Positions 13,220-26,360 are shown, counted from the stretch's first letter. The stretch: DNA of 64,000 bases from Torreya grandis (GCA_037957365.1 JARHVA010004802.1:1207001-1271000); one strand, 5' to 3'. Notes: generated by a model not told the origin, from the letters alone. Program-made: numbers and translations.

Positions 13220-13625
13220 AAAAATGAGAGGAACAGTGGTGAAGAGATAGGTAGAGAAGTGAAGGAAGAAAAATCAGGTGAGAAAGGAAGATAAAATAAG
13301 GGGTGTGGTCAAGCTGACTTTAGTAATCGAACACTATCTACATAGTCTAAAAAGACCTCAGACCAATGTAGTTCACCTAAAAATGGGAGGAAAAAAAAAG
13401 AAGTATTAGATAAGTTAAAATATAGAGATGATAAGAAAAATTCAAAGCTTCCATGGTGTAAGATGCCTTAAGTAAGAGGGTGATGTTAGCAATGTAAATT
13501 AGTGAGAAGAAAAGATGAAGAATGGGGATGGTAATTAGTTATTAGGGGTCAAGTTGCCCTTAGAATTAAAGCAACGCCTACATAGTCCATGGACATCAGG
13601 GCAATGTAGTTCAACACATATGAGA
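13220..13625 (+). repeat. Purine-rich repeat, inverted partner of 7480-7855
   Basis: The segment contains ATCTACATAGTCTAAAAAGA then CAATGTAGTTCACC, and a second unit with CCTACATAGTCCATGGACAT then AATGTAGTTCAAC. The reverse complement of both is found in the same relative order at 7480-7855. Confidence 0.7.
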
Positions 13626-14860
13626 AGTGATGATAAAATGGGTTGATGGATGAGGGGTAAGATGAACCCATAGATTTTATTAACTCACTTAAGCTAATGA
13701 TTACACAATCTGATTAGTTGATATGATGGATTGATTTTCCCCTTAGCAACAATATATGCAAAGAATGGACCAAGAATTATATCTCCCAAGATAAGCTACA
13801 CATTTAAAGGTGCCCCATGAGTCAGGGTTCATAGGAGCAAATATGGGAATGATATATCCCATTGAAAAGTTATGAGTTCATCTTGGTTGATTATCTAACG
13901 ACTAACTAAGTGAGTGAGTGAGTGATGGACTGATAGAGAAAGGATGGATATTGTGATGTTATAGGTCACAATCGACAAGTGTGGGAGATTAAGTAGAAAT
14001 AATAAGAAATGATTATGGATGATTGATGTGCAAACATAAAAAAAGAAGTTAATTGATAACATGGATTAATGGGGATTAGTCAAAACATGGATTGGATATG
14101 GATGGGTGGAAGAGAGAGGTAATTATGGGATGAATGGGGAAACAAATGTGGTTTTCAACATGACACTTGCCCAAAGCACTAGTGTACTAGTTTTCACTTG
14201 TGAATGAACTATTATTTTGGTTTCTTTTCTCTTTCTCTTATTTTTTTATTTTTTATTTTGTTGATTTGTTTTTTGTTTTGTATTTTTTATTTGAGATGTT
14301 TAACTCACATGCCCTCTATAGAGATGGATATTATAATAGCCTTATTATACAAACTTGTTAGTAGAAGATGAGACATTGATGATATACCATGTATCTCTAT
14401 GTTTTTATGAGAACGTTATGGAAAATGATTATATATGTGAGAACAAAAATGTATCAAATAGATATAACATGATGGATATGCATGAAACTTTGTGAATGTG
14501 CTAACATTTGTTTTTCAGGTGATGACCCAGTTATTTAGTTTACACAACATATGAATTTTAATTTGTAGCAAAGGATTGAAAAGGGAAATATGATAGGTAG
14601 AAAATGGTGAAGATGAAAACCAAAAATCAAAATTTGGTATAGAAAAGGAAAGTGACCTAATCCTTATGAGCAAAGGAGAAGAATGTACTTCTTGCTAAAC
14701 TCATAAAATACTAACTTTAATAGTTGTGTCTAGAGAGAACTAGCCTTGATGAAATTGATAAATAGGATAAAGCTACCCTTTTTAATGTAGACATACAGAA
14801 AAGCTTTTTGAAAAAAATTCTTTGGACACCTTTTGATTTGATATGCAATATAATTTTTGT
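13626..14860. other. No gene seen; purine-rich then T-rich DNA
   Basis: The first part is rich in GATGG and AGTGAG runs (GAGTGAGTGAGTGATGG near 13910). Near 14220-14300 it switches to a T-rich tract. No frame reads as a protein. Confidence 0.4.
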
Positions 14861-14869
14861 GACCCCCTA

Positions 14870-15165
14870 CATGTAGTCTCATATGACTAGGAAGACACAT
14901 GGGCTTATCACCAAAAACTATACGTAGGTGAGTAAGGGCATCTTTCCCTAACGTTAATCCCACACAACTAGTGAGATGCGAGGGCTCAACACCAAAGATC
15001 AACGAAGGGCAAGAGATGTGGAATTTGAATTTGATATTGCATAAGATTGAGATAAAGGTGTCATTATATTTGGAAGGAATTTACCCCCAAGTTTTGGCCC
15101 CATGCAACTAGTAATATGCAAGGGCTCGTCACTTAAGATCAAGATAGGTGAGTAAAGTTACCATT
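14870..15165. repeat. Diverged repeat units around AACTAGTGAGATGC
   Basis: Three related phrases occur near 14873, 14962 and 15104, each with a [TC]AACTAG or GACTAG core followed by GGGCT and a TCACCAAAGATC-like end. They are old and gapped. Confidence 0.5.
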
Positions 15166-15981
15166 TTTTTAATAGCATGCTAATGTTTTCTACATAAAGG
15201 GAACTGTAAGATAAGACTTTGTCATAGACAAACTTTTAGACTAAGTTATAGGTTAGTATTGTCTAATTCTTGTAAGAAGATGTATGGAAAATAGATGTAC
15301 TTTACTCATAAGAATGAAGGCAAGAACTAATGCAATGCTAATTTTGAAAATGTTTTCCATGGGATAATAGGGTGATATGAAAAAGTGAAATGATTTGATA
15401 CGTTTTATTTTGAAATTTTGTGTTATGTGAACTGACAACTAAATAATCACCAAACATGACATCTGATATACAAGATATTTTGTAAATGATGAAAAATGCA
15501 ATTCAATGAGGATAATGTGAAATGTAACTATAAATGAGCTGCCCCAAGTGTCAAGATACTTGTAGACAAGTTATTTTATTTTTGATTTTATAATTTTTTT
15601 GGCTTTATTGACAACCAAACCCAATGAACGGTTACAAGATGCATAATATTTTTTTCTCAGTTTTTATCCCATACCAATTCTAGATAATCCCTATCATTAT
15701 TGCTAGATTTTCTCTTCAATCTTAGTTTCAATTTTGTCATTTACTTTAAATAATACTTGACCAAGATGAGGTTGTTGGGCCTACCAAAAGTTATTAGGGA
15801 ACCATCCTTAATATCATTCCCTATCAATAAATCTTTTTTAAATAAATAAATTTAGATATAAATTTATTTGACAGAGTTCTATGGTAATTTTGGTTTCTCT
15901 TGAGAAAACATAGTTATCAAATAGACTCACATTAATATGCCTAATAGTAAAGCTAAACTCTAGAAACCTTATAAGAGTTCT

Positions 15982-17983
15982 TTAGATCATTGTAGAATCT
16001 AGATGCCTTTCTCTATATGGAATGCAAGTGATATTGTTAAAGAGTATCAAGCACCAGGGACTAATGAGCTCTCCATATATACAAAAACCAATATCTCTTA
16101 CCCAACTGCTATTGACTAACCACCAAATACTACAAAAGTCAAAATAAGATAAATCTGTATTGATAATATTTAATTCCTTGAAAAATCCAAAATATTCAAA
16201 CTTATTGTGATGTGCCTCAAAATTAATCTCAAAATCATGATCCAACTTGTTATAATGCCATTCTACTAGTTTGGCATAATAACTATGCAATATGGGAGTT
16301 AAGATTCTTTCTTGGATTGTAATCGGGAGATCATTCCATGTCATTTGTTTCTTAATTGACTTGATGTTTTTATTATTTGTGATGTCATTATCACTAAGCA
16401 ATGAGGAGCCAATTTGTTCATTTATTGGTGTATTATGATTATTTTTTAGAACTTTAAGCAATGATTGGTGAAGTAGTGTTTCTTCAAATGGGATGCTTTC
16501 ATGGATTTGTATAGATGTTATAATTGATATATTTCCATGGGATAAGTCCAATGAGGTCCATTTTTATGGATTTCAGTCGACATGTGCAGGTAGTGTAATG
16601 TTAATAGGAAAAAGAATAAGAGTGTTTATGAAGATGGATCAGACTGCTTTGATGTTACTAAGAGGATTTGTATTGATGTTACATGAGGCTTCTTCCTTGT
16701 TTATAACATTATCACTATCATTTGCAAACTTGTCTATTGATAAAACCATTGTTGGAACAAATATGGATGTTGATTTTTTTTTAATCCCAAAAGAAATTGT
16801 ACATCTAAGTTTGATAATAAATTTGATCTTGGCTTGGATGTGGCTATAAGGATGGCCTGTTGAAGTGATTTTTTTATCAAATTTTCTTTTTATTGATCGC
16901 TAGAAATATTGGATTCAGGATGAAGAGATTTCTAAAAATGCAGAGTTTTAGGCATTAGATTGAAGGCATATGATAATTTGATGATAGGTGGATTAGATGA
17001 TGTTTGAGTCAAGATTGGATGTTTATCAAAAATGGGTATTTGAATCAAAAATGGTTGTTTAGTGGATAATGGATGAAAGATTATGATTATGATTTGGAAA
17101 TGATATGGCTTGATTTTGTTCAGGAGAGACATCTTGACATACCCATGAAATAAGATTTTTGAATATATATAGATGCAGGTTCATTCTGGTATATTCTGCA
17201 TCAACTAACTCTTGGCTAGTGTATTGAAGGATATTGGAATTAGAACTAGTGGATAGAAAATTTGATTGATTTTGAAAAAAAAAAGATTAATAATGATAGG
17301 ATGATTTTGTTGAAAGTTTTAGGATCCACTAGTAATGAATTGTGTTGAGGAAGTAGCTTGATTTTGGAAGGATGGATTTGTTGGATTTGTGTTGAAATTA
17401 TAAGTATAATTCAAAGAATTTTGATTATTATAACCTAAAAATTGATTTGGTACTATCCCTGAATTAAAGTCTTGCATTATTCTATGGGTGAACATGAATA
17501 AGCATTGAAGCTGAAAATGGATTGATTATGGTTTGGATTGAATTGGTTGGTTGGGAAACTTGAATAACTATCCATGCTTTGATTTGGTTGGTTGATATTT
17601 GGATATGATTGATTGATGGGTAAACTTGAATTAGAATTAAAATTTGGATTTGATTGGTAGATGAGTAAGCTTGAATACATATTCAAATTTAGATTTGACT
17701 AATTGATATGTGAGGTTAAATGCACATTCAAACTTAGATTGAGATTTATTAGATGATTGATTGGTAAACTTGAATAACTATTCAAGTTTGGATTCAATTG
17801 GTAGATGTTTAGATATGATTTATTGATAGATGAGGTTGAGTGCACATTAAAACTTGGATATATATTTATTGGATGATTAATTTGATGTTGATTCAAATAT
17901 GCATTTGAATTAAAATTGATTGGATTGAACACTAGGTTAAGACTAGGATTGTTTAGATTTGGATTTGTGATTGGATTGATCAA
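15982..17983 (-). pseudogene. Relic of a long Asn/Ser/Gln-rich protein of unknown family
   Basis: The minus strand reads as coding for about 2 kb with few interruptions. From 17983 to 17477 two open pieces repeat a theme of NSYSSLPIN and NPNxNQ units. The next 500 bases read on in a shifted frame with QNQATSSTQFITSGS and SNILQYTSQELVDAEYTRMN. The last piece is open for 189 codons (16551 to 15982) and is less biased, with MTWNDLPITIQERILTP and EYFGFFKELNI, and many Trp, Tyr and Phe residues as in a folded domain. I do not recognise the family. An element-encoded structural protein is possible; no polymerase or protease is seen next to it. Confidence 0.5.
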
Positions 17984-18867
17984 AGGATAACTTCACAAAT
18001 CCATTTGTCTAGTGACAGGTGATATTGCTTACAAGAAAGGCTTTGACTCAAAAAAATATTTTTTAAAAAAAGACTTGACATTAGACTATGAAAAAAAAGA
18101 CCAAAGTGCCTAAAAACTTGATTGACAACTAAATGCCTTTGAGTTTGAGTGTAAGGTTATTGGTACATTTTTTTAATGACTCAAAATAACTTTATTTTCA
18201 CTCAAAGTTTATTCAACACATGATAGAGCATAAGGAAACAAACAAAAAAATCTTAATTTAAATAGTCAAGCAATTACACATAAAAGGTGAAAAACTATGA
18301 TAAGGGTTTGAACAACATTTGAGTCTTTTGATATCACTTACTTATCCATGCTCTTAGTTACAAACTAATATTTTAAGGCACTAACCATAGAGGATCTTGT
18401 TGTCCCATGGCCCACTGAGTCCATTTTCAAGGGTGTGTGGAAAGTAACTTCTAGACACTAGTCGCTAACGACAAAATAGACTTTCTTAGATTTAAAATTT
18501 AAATAAGATTATTTAAAGGGAGTCCTCTGAGATACCTTATAGTACATTGAGGTCTAAAACTATGGAAGAAATAGATAAAGTGGACTCACACTATTGGGTC
18601 TTGTCCTAAAGTGTCCAACACAGTCGTAGGAGTTTCAGTGTGTTGATAATCAATGATATTATATTTTGAGGCAACTATTGAAATCCTAGATATTAAATCA
18701 TGAAATCCTCTCACATCATAGTGTACTTAAAACACATAATCATTTAGGCAATTAAAATAGTTGGATATTAATTTATATACCCCATCGATACACGAGATTT
18801 GGCTTACTGCATGGTGGTGAAATCTACGATCAATAGAACCCTTAGAAAAAAAATTAAGTGTTCATTT

Positions 18868-19235
18868 TTTATTTCTAAGTATCATCACCAATGTGATGCT
18901 AAAAAAAGAGCATACACGAACACCACTTAGATAACACAAAAAATTATGAAATTATTTTTTATTCTTGAGTATCATCAGCAATGTGATGCTAAGAGAAGAG
19001 CATACACAATTTCATAATTATAAACAACATACTTAAAAAGAAATAATTAATTTCAAACTAAAAAAGGGCATAAACAAATGCCACTTGGGTAACACAAAAA
19101 ATTATGAAATTATTTTTTATTATTAAGTATCATCACCAATATGATGCTAAGGGAAAAGCATATACAATTTCATAATTACAAACAAAATGCTTAAAAATAA
19201 ATAATTAGCTCCAAACCAAATGTGATCTAATTACT
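18868..19235. repeat. Tandem duplication, 158-bp unit
   Basis: Units start at 18932 and 19090 (TAACACAAAAAATTATGAAA), with a partial earlier copy of the AGTATCATCACCAATGTGAT part near 18880. Copies differ by scattered bases and short gaps. Confidence 0.8.
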
Positions 19236-20030
19236 AAAAAAATTGAAAAACTGAATTGAAAGTGTTAGTAGCAAAAGAAAATAAATTGATTTTTGTTTAG
19301 CCCTTTTATGGAGTTTTTTTGACAAGTGTTCTACAAACAATTTGTTAGATTTTTTTTTATAGTCATAGAAACCTACAACAAAATAAGAATAAACTACAAA
19401 AACAAGAGAAAACAATAAAAATCAATTGAAAACTAATTCTAAATGTAACTATGATAGATATGAGATAAAAAAATAGATGAGGAAAAATCCTATCAGAAGT
19501 GCCAAAATGTATCAAAAAAATCTTGAAAAACAAATAAGCTAAGAAATCAAATGAAATCCTATTTTAAACTAACTCAGCCTATGATAGAGTTACAAATGAA
19601 AGAACCAAAATAAAATTATACCTTAGCAATAAAATGATGCTTCCTTCGTTGTGATATGGATTTGATTTGCTCTTCTTGGATTGCGGTTGCTCACTTTTCT
19701 AACACAAGGGCAAAATGGGTAGCATAGTGATATATAATCTCAACATGATAAACTTGTAATGAAGAAACTTAAAGATATAATAGCAGAATAACTTTAGGAT
19801 GAAAAAGCTTAGCTAAATTAGAGAAAGAACCTCTAATTTATAGAATTCGGAAATGGATGTGAATCGTCTATCTTGAGATGAAGATCAAGAGATAAGAATA
19901 CAAAGTAATTTTTAATTCATAATGAGGATTTTGAATTAAAAATTAGAGTGGAGAATATGCAAGACTCATAAATGAATATAAAATTCATTTGGGAGGAAGA
20001 TATGATATAAAATTAGTAAGTGGATGTGAG

Positions 20031-20195
20031 GTGGATTATTAAATTAGAGAAAATCAAATCATTGAAGATAATAAAAATAAAGGTGGATTATTAAATTGGA
20101 CCATGGAGGACAATGAGAATAAAGATGAATTATTAAATTGGATCATGGAGGACAATGAGAATAAAAATGGATTATTAAATCAAAATGGTGGGGGA
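20031..20195. repeat. Tandem repeat, unit near 50 bp, about three copies
   Basis: GGATTATTAAATTGGACCAT with GGAGGACAATGAGAATAAA recurs at about 20084 and 20128. A shorter version without the middle part occurs before and after. Confidence 0.75.
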
Positions 20196-20460
20196 CAAGT
20201 GGAGCCTTTGGGCATGTGAGGATAATTGTGATTTTTTAGATTTATGAAAATTATGAATTTTCAACATCCATGAAATTTTTAATTAGAGAAAGATTAGTTA
20301 ATTTGCTTTGGATTAATTTAAGGATAATAAAGTGGTGAATAGTGAATAATGATGATGAATATTGATTAGATAAAATTAAGGATGATTAGAGAGGATTAGA
20401 GATGATGAGGTATTTAGTGCAAAGAAGGTTAAAATCAACATAAAGTGTCTGATTTTAAGT

Positions 20461-20635
20461 GTCTACACAAACAATTTATGTAAAACCTAACACATTGTAA
20501 AGTTATTGTACTTAGTACTTACCTATATGTTGTTACACATCAAATATTGTCTACACAAACAATTTATGTAAAACCTAACACATTGTAAAGTTATTGTACT
20601 TAGTACTTACCTATATGTTGTTACATATCAAATAT
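20461..20635. repeat. Nearly identical tandem duplication, 88-bp unit
   Basis: Units start at 20461 and 20549 with GTCTACACAAACAATTTATG. I can find one clear base difference (TTACACATC against TTACATATC), so this is much younger than most repeats in the window. Confidence 0.93.
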
Positions 20636-20639
20636 AGGT

Positions 20640-22130
20640 AAACATGAAAACACATGCAACATACAACAAAATAATAGATGGGATAACATTAACAACACCA
20701 CACTTTAGGAGAGAATGTTTTTTAACCGATCATAATTTGTCATAAACATTTTACATTGTAGACTACCTAGACCTTCATTATTATAAATAAAAACAATGGT
20801 GAAAGCTTGACCAAAGTTTTTAAAAGCATGCATTATTTATTTGTCAAAAATTCTTAGTGTTAGTTCTTTGTATAAAAGCTCAGGACTTGTTTATTATAGT
20901 ATCCATTATGTTACAAAATATGAATTTGGATATAAATTAAAAAAATAGGCATCACAGTTCTAAACTCCAAGAAAATAAAAGATTAACCTGATTGGCACGT
21001 AAAATCCTGAGAGCAAATAAAGAAAAAAATATTAAACAAAATATATATTGATTGTACTTTTTTGGAATGTAAATAGTATACTTTTAATGTACAATTTTTT
21101 ATTTTCAAAAAATTAAAATGTAACATCGTAAAGACCATAAATTTTAATGCAATATACATAGTGGTAATTATGTATCAATGTAAATGTACACTTGTTTGAA
21201 GTGATACACTTTTTTAGTTGTATCCTTTTTTTGTACTCCTTGTTAATAATGGTCTTCTTGATATTTGTTTTATTGTTGGGTAGTGTTTAATTTTTAGAAG
21301 TTATATATTTTTTGCTTTAGGGCAACATACTCCTTCAAATATTTGTAAATCTCGTTAAAGGAACAAAATGAATTTTTAAATTGAATAGATATAAAAATTC
21401 CTTTATTTTAATTTTCTTTTATATGGATTTAAATTTTTTTGTAATATTTCATTCAAGAGCGTTGACATCAACATGATAAACATTGATATTGGCATGATGG
21501 TCATATCTTTAACAAAAAGTATTATTTCTTTTTAGCTTAAAGTAGATAATGAAATGAAACATTTTCCACAAATATTAGAGACATGTCCTATCCGTTCATC
21601 TTTAATCATGGATATACGCCATCAATGTTTAAATTTGAAAAATAGGTCTTTTGGCAATGAAATTCAATGTTGTTATTGCATCTAATGAGCTTTAATAAAG
21701 ATCTATTGTGCAGCTTATTAAATTCTAATGTAGAACAATCAAAGATGAAATGTAAGTTGTTTGTTGTTTTCTTATTTTATATGCATGTAATGTTTTTCTA
21801 TTTTAGTCATTTTCTCAAATAATTATGTACTTTATTTTCAAACAAGGTTATCATGATACTGAACTTATAAATTATTGCATCGAAATATGATAAGATTCAC
21901 AACCCAACACACATACCAAACACATACAATAAACAAGTGCACATAACTTATTATGTAAGTGTCATTTATTCATAGACCAAAATTAATATTTCAAAACATG
22001 TTGGGATGGTTGCCATGGGTAATGATATTCCAGAAATTAGTTTTCTTATCAATTCAGAAGTAATGGTAAAAAAAGGGAAGAGTGTTAGGAAAGATTTCCC
22101 TTTGAAAATATGATAATAAGAAAAGAACAT
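20640..22130. other. AT-rich DNA, no gene seen
   Basis: The frames are short and broken. This stretch may include decayed introns or flank of the RPA-like relic that follows, but nothing in it can be assigned. Confidence 0.35.
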
Positions 22131-22136
22131 GAATGA

Positions 22137-22268
22137 TTGTTTGGATTTGATTTTGTTGATAGTGACACCGAAAAAACATGTGTGACATGTTTCAACAAGA
22201 TTGCAAATGAATTTGATAACCAACTTCATAATGATAAAATTTATGTGCTATCAAATGGAATTATTAGA
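22137..22268 (+). pseudogene. RPA70-like OB-fold relic
   Basis: The 44-codon frame reads LFGFDFVDSDTEKTCVTCF then FDNQLHNDKIYVLSNGIIR. This fits the first DNA-binding OB fold of RPA70 and of RPA-like proteins carried by plant Helitrons (typical blocks are F-x-F-D-L-D and V-T-C-F-N, then K-x-Y-x-x-S-x-G). It is bounded by stops on both sides (22134 and 22269), and no complete gene surrounds it. It could be a dead host RPA1 copy or a Helitron remnant; no Rep/helicase is visible here. Confidence 0.6.
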
Positions 22269-23230
22269 TAAGTAAATACTTTATATAATTATTTCAAATA
22301 TTAATGTGAAATAATATCAGTTGACTTATGAGATGTTATTTTTGTTATCTTTGTAAACAAATATGATTTTTCCAATGCAAGGATTGTTGCTAAGATAATT
22401 GACAAAATTAACATGCAAATAAGACAAGTTTTACATAATGTTATATGCTTCATTAAAATATTTAATATTATTTTATTTTTTAACATGATTTAATTTGTAT
22501 TTTTTTACAAGCTTGATCAAGAATCATTTTTTATAAGGACATATATAGATTTTAGTATATATTATAAAGAATTATGTGATATCAAATGAAATTATTAGAG
22601 AAGTAAATACTTTATATAATTATTTCAAACATTCATGTGAAATAATATCATTTGACTTACGAGATGATGTTTTTGTTATCTTTGTAAACAAATATGATTT
22701 TTCCAATGCAATGATTGTTGCTAAGATAATTGGCAAACTTAGCATGCAAATAAGACAAGTTTTACATAATGTTATATGTTTCATTAAAATATTTAATATT
22801 ATTTTATTTATTAACATGATATAATTTATATTTTTTTACAAACTTAACCAAGAAGCTTTTTTTATAAAGGCATATATAGTTTTTAGTATGTATTTAAAAA
22901 ATTTATGTGCTATCAAATGGAATTATTAGAGAAGTAAATACTTTATATAATTATTTCAAACATTCATGAGAAATAATATCAGTTGACTTATGAGATATTG
23001 TTTTTATTATCTTTGTAAATAAATATGATTTTTCCAATGCAATGATTGTTGTTAAGATAATTGACAAACTTAGCATGCAAATAAGACAAATTTTATATAA
23101 TTTTATATGCTTCATTAAAATATTTAATATTGTTTTGTTTTTTAACATGATTTAATTTATATTTTTTTTACAAGCTTGACCAAGAAGCATTTTTTATAAA
23201 GGCATATATAGATTTTATTATGTATTATAT
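22241..23230 (+). repeat. Three tandem 331-bp copies of the RPA-like segment
   Basis: Units start at 22241, 22572 and 22903 with TTATGTG[CA]TATCAAATGG-type sequence and end with a TATAAAGGCATATATAGATT-type sequence. Each begins inside the OB-fold coding stretch (IYVLSNGIIR) and carries it on for about 60 codons; the middle unit is the most open (22576-22824). Copies differ by roughly one base in ten or fewer, so they were made after the gene piece had stopped working. Confidence 0.88.
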
Positions 23231-24580
23231 AGTCTTTTAAGGATGTAACAATTATGTTTAACAAATTTTCTAATGAGTTTAAGTAGATACTAGTATAGAA
23301 AATTGATGGTTAATCATATGCATTTCATCATGATGTGTTTGCAATTGTTCCTTTTGATTTTAGTCCATGTTTTCTTTGTTATTATTTCCTTATATTATCA
23401 TATAATTTAAAATGAAACATTGATTTCTAATGTTTGAGCAATATCTAGATACATTAAATGCATTTTATTGATTATGTTGTGCAGAATATAATTAAACATT
23501 TTAAAGTATCATCTTTTTTATAATTTTTCATGAAGAAACTACACAAACAATTAGAATAAAGACAGTGAATATCTTTTTTATTCCTCTTTGTTATATTCAT
23601 ATTATACAAATTGTCAAATAACTTTCTAAAATCACCTATTGATATTTTACCTCATTTCTCTTTCAAACAATTAGCAAGACACTTCTTTAGCTCTATCAGC
23701 GTTTGCATTGCACATCCTTCTTGTAATTACTAGTATATACAAGTAACACACGATAAATTTTCATTTAATATTTCAAGGTGATAATTTTATAAATAAATTA
23801 AAATTTGTCTATTCAAAGTATATTATTTTTTAACTTTACTGAAAATATGGTTTGTTGCATTATTGAAATTTGTTAATAAATAATTTATTTGCATTTTTTT
23901 TAGATTTTATAAATAAATGAAAATATGTTTTCTCTAAGTATTGTTAAATTTATCTAAAAATTTGGTCATTTATATATTTTTTAAAATTTTGAAATTCATT
24001 GATAAAGAATTTATTTATGTTTTTGAGTTCGATTATTAGTTTATCTACGATGTGTGCAGTGGAGTATTTGTGCATCACCTAGTAGTTATACGGGTTCATC
24101 TTGCTAAAATGTGCACCAAAAAAGTTGTGCTAGGTAGTTGGGTTGCCAATTCCACCACTTAATTTCTATAATTTTATAAATAATTTGAATTTTTTTTAAA
24201 TCCAATATCACTAATTAGATATTGACATCTTTTTTCTCCTTTTAAAATAGAGATAATGTCATAAGTAAAATTAATTATATTTTATCATATAAATTTATTA
24301 AGTATTATTTTAATGGTGAATAACCTACTATTCGAGAGTTGTTTTATATATAACAAACAAACACACATTCTCATAAAATGTGAAATATAATTGTTGAAAT
24401 TAAACTTATATTTGTTATATTTTATTATTGGAAACATACCATTATATTTATTTAAAAAATAATATTAAAGTGTATATAATAGATTACAATGAAAAACTAT
24501 TTCATTGGCATACATAACCCAAAAACATTAAAAGATTTTATAACAAAAAAAAAACCACCAATGTATAATATCAATAGGTC
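23231..24580. other. AT-rich DNA, no gene seen
   Basis: Frames are very short. A phrase CTAGTATATACAAGTAACACACG near 23730, and CACCTAGTAGTTATACGGG near 24077, resemble the kind of ends Helitrons have, but no TC start plus hairpin plus CTRR end can be shown. Confidence 0.3.
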
Positions 24581-25570
24581 ACACTATATACAAGCATCAA
24601 CATCAAAGATAGAAGGAGGCAAAACATCTTGAGGAAGAGGGTTGCCCTGACTAGAGAGCTCCATTGAACGCTGGTTTGGTGCCACCCATTTAACCTGCCA
24701 TCCTATATTGCCAAAGGAACAAGCACTCCCCACTTGGGGAGTGAATGGACAACCACACTTGAGTCCGCCACCTATTGCACTAGAGATGCCCACCTCGAAG
24801 GCCCATCAACAGTGCTACTAAGAGCATGTGTGTTCTAATCACTTTGCTAAGAAGGGGTGGAGAAGCAACTTTATCATTGTTGCTACGTTGTGGGTAGAGG
24901 AAAGCCACAAATTGAGATGTATGTAAGAATTTTAATTATGGTACAAGGAATACTCCCTTAGTAATTGAACGTGCCTTGGAGGTGCTGAATCTCTAACACC
25001 ACCTTCTCATCATGTCCTTAGATTTGAAAGAAAACAAAGGTGAGAATATAAACCTTCTCATCATGGAAAAACTTCTTAGAGACTTCCTCATTGTTAAAAG
25101 TAATAGAGTTTAAAGACTTGCAGAGTTGAAAAAGTATAGTAATTCTAAAGAAATTCTAAATAACATCAATATAGCCAAGTCATTGAACAATATCCCAAAA
25201 TAGAGTAGGTCTCCAAGCAATGGGCTCATGATGGTAAGGCAAAAAAAGGCCATGATTCCAATTCCAAGCACTTTGAGCCCAAGGGAAAGCTTGAAATAGG
25301 TGCTTGAAGGTCTCTAGTTTGTTGTAGGTAGGACACTTAGAAGGATCACACTATGAAAAGGTCCTTCATTCAAGGGAAATAACTAGTAAACCAAACACCA
25401 TATAAAATGCATAATCTTGGCCTCAACCTTAGCATGTCATACCTGATTAAGCTGAAAGGGTCAAGTCTGGGGTGAAGAATTCAATTCGCACCGACTATTT
25501 AATGTGTAAAGAGTGGAGTAGAATGGACCAAGAATTTTGTATAATAACCCGACAATGTAATTCTTAAAAT
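24580..25570 (-). mobile_element. LINE reverse-transcriptase zinc-finger remnant
   Basis: On the minus strand the region near 25300-25370 reads CDPSKCPTYNKLETFKHLFQ then AFPWAQ. This is the C-x4-C-P, E-T-x-x-H-L-F, P-W-A-Q pattern of the zinc-binding domain (zf-RVT) after plant LINE reverse transcriptase. Upstream on that strand is KIMHFIWCLVY, the usual lead-in. The rest, to 24580, has many stops. A TA-rich intergenic stretch separates it from the R3H-SUZ gene. Confidence 0.55.
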
Positions 25571-26360
25571 GGGTGCCATAATTCTAATGCTAGTCTTTCT
25601 TCCAAGAAAATTTGTGGTTGAAGACCTAACTTATGCATCATAACATTAAGCATGAACTCTTGAATACAAAAAATGGAACAAAAATTAGAGCTAAGAAGCT
25701 TGAACTTCCTTTATAAGAAGGGCTAAGGAATCCAGTCTCTGGAGGTGCCAAGATCATGAACAATGTGAATGCATTTCTTATAAGACTTGATAGCTTTGAT
25801 ACTTGGAGTTTCACCTAGAGGCACACTAGTGATGTTGACGATGGGAAATCATCAAGTATTATGGTCATTAAAATAGAAGCCCACAAACAACCCACCTCTA
25901 GTCCAAATAAATAACTTGATGACTAACAAACTTTTTAGACACTATAGACAACAAAAACACCTTCAATCTTGATAAGAGCCGACGTAATAAAAGATTTGTA
26001 CTATATTTGTGATATTCTTTTTATGAAAATATGAATTTATCACGTCTTAATCCTTGGTAAAGGGCGAACACTACAAAGTCAATATATATAAATACAAATT
26101 TATCACCTCTTTAATTTGTTTACAATAATTAGCAATAAAAATATAAATGATCTTAAGTAATTTTAACACTTGTTTTAAACTAAATCATATGTTTGGTATT
26201 TCAATCAAACCAATTAAAGTTGAATTCTAGACTTTTTTATTTAATTTTATTATTTTTTGATCACAGTAAATTAAAGTTCCATCTTCAATTTCAATTTCAA
26301 TTTTTTTTTTTTTGAAATCCTTCACATTGTTTTTGTTTGACGGATGAGGGCCTTCCCCTC
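25570..26360. other. Upstream flank of the R3H-SUZ gene
   Basis: No open frame of note is present. The last part has long A/T runs and a poly-T tract near 26300. Regulatory elements may be here, but none can be named. Confidence 0.3.

Noticed and set aside
16493..16849. A 118-codon plus-strand frame
   Set aside because: It lies opposite the Asn-rich relic and its residues are those expected from the antisense of that sequence.
22301..23148. Three similar minus-strand frames of 60-65 codons with a hydrophobic look
   Set aside because: They are the antisense of the triplicated RPA-like unit; the sense strand has the better protein match.
23700..24130. Helitron-like ends near the RPA-like relic
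   Set aside because: Only loose CTAGT words were seen; no TC start, terminal hairpin and CTRR end could be paired up.
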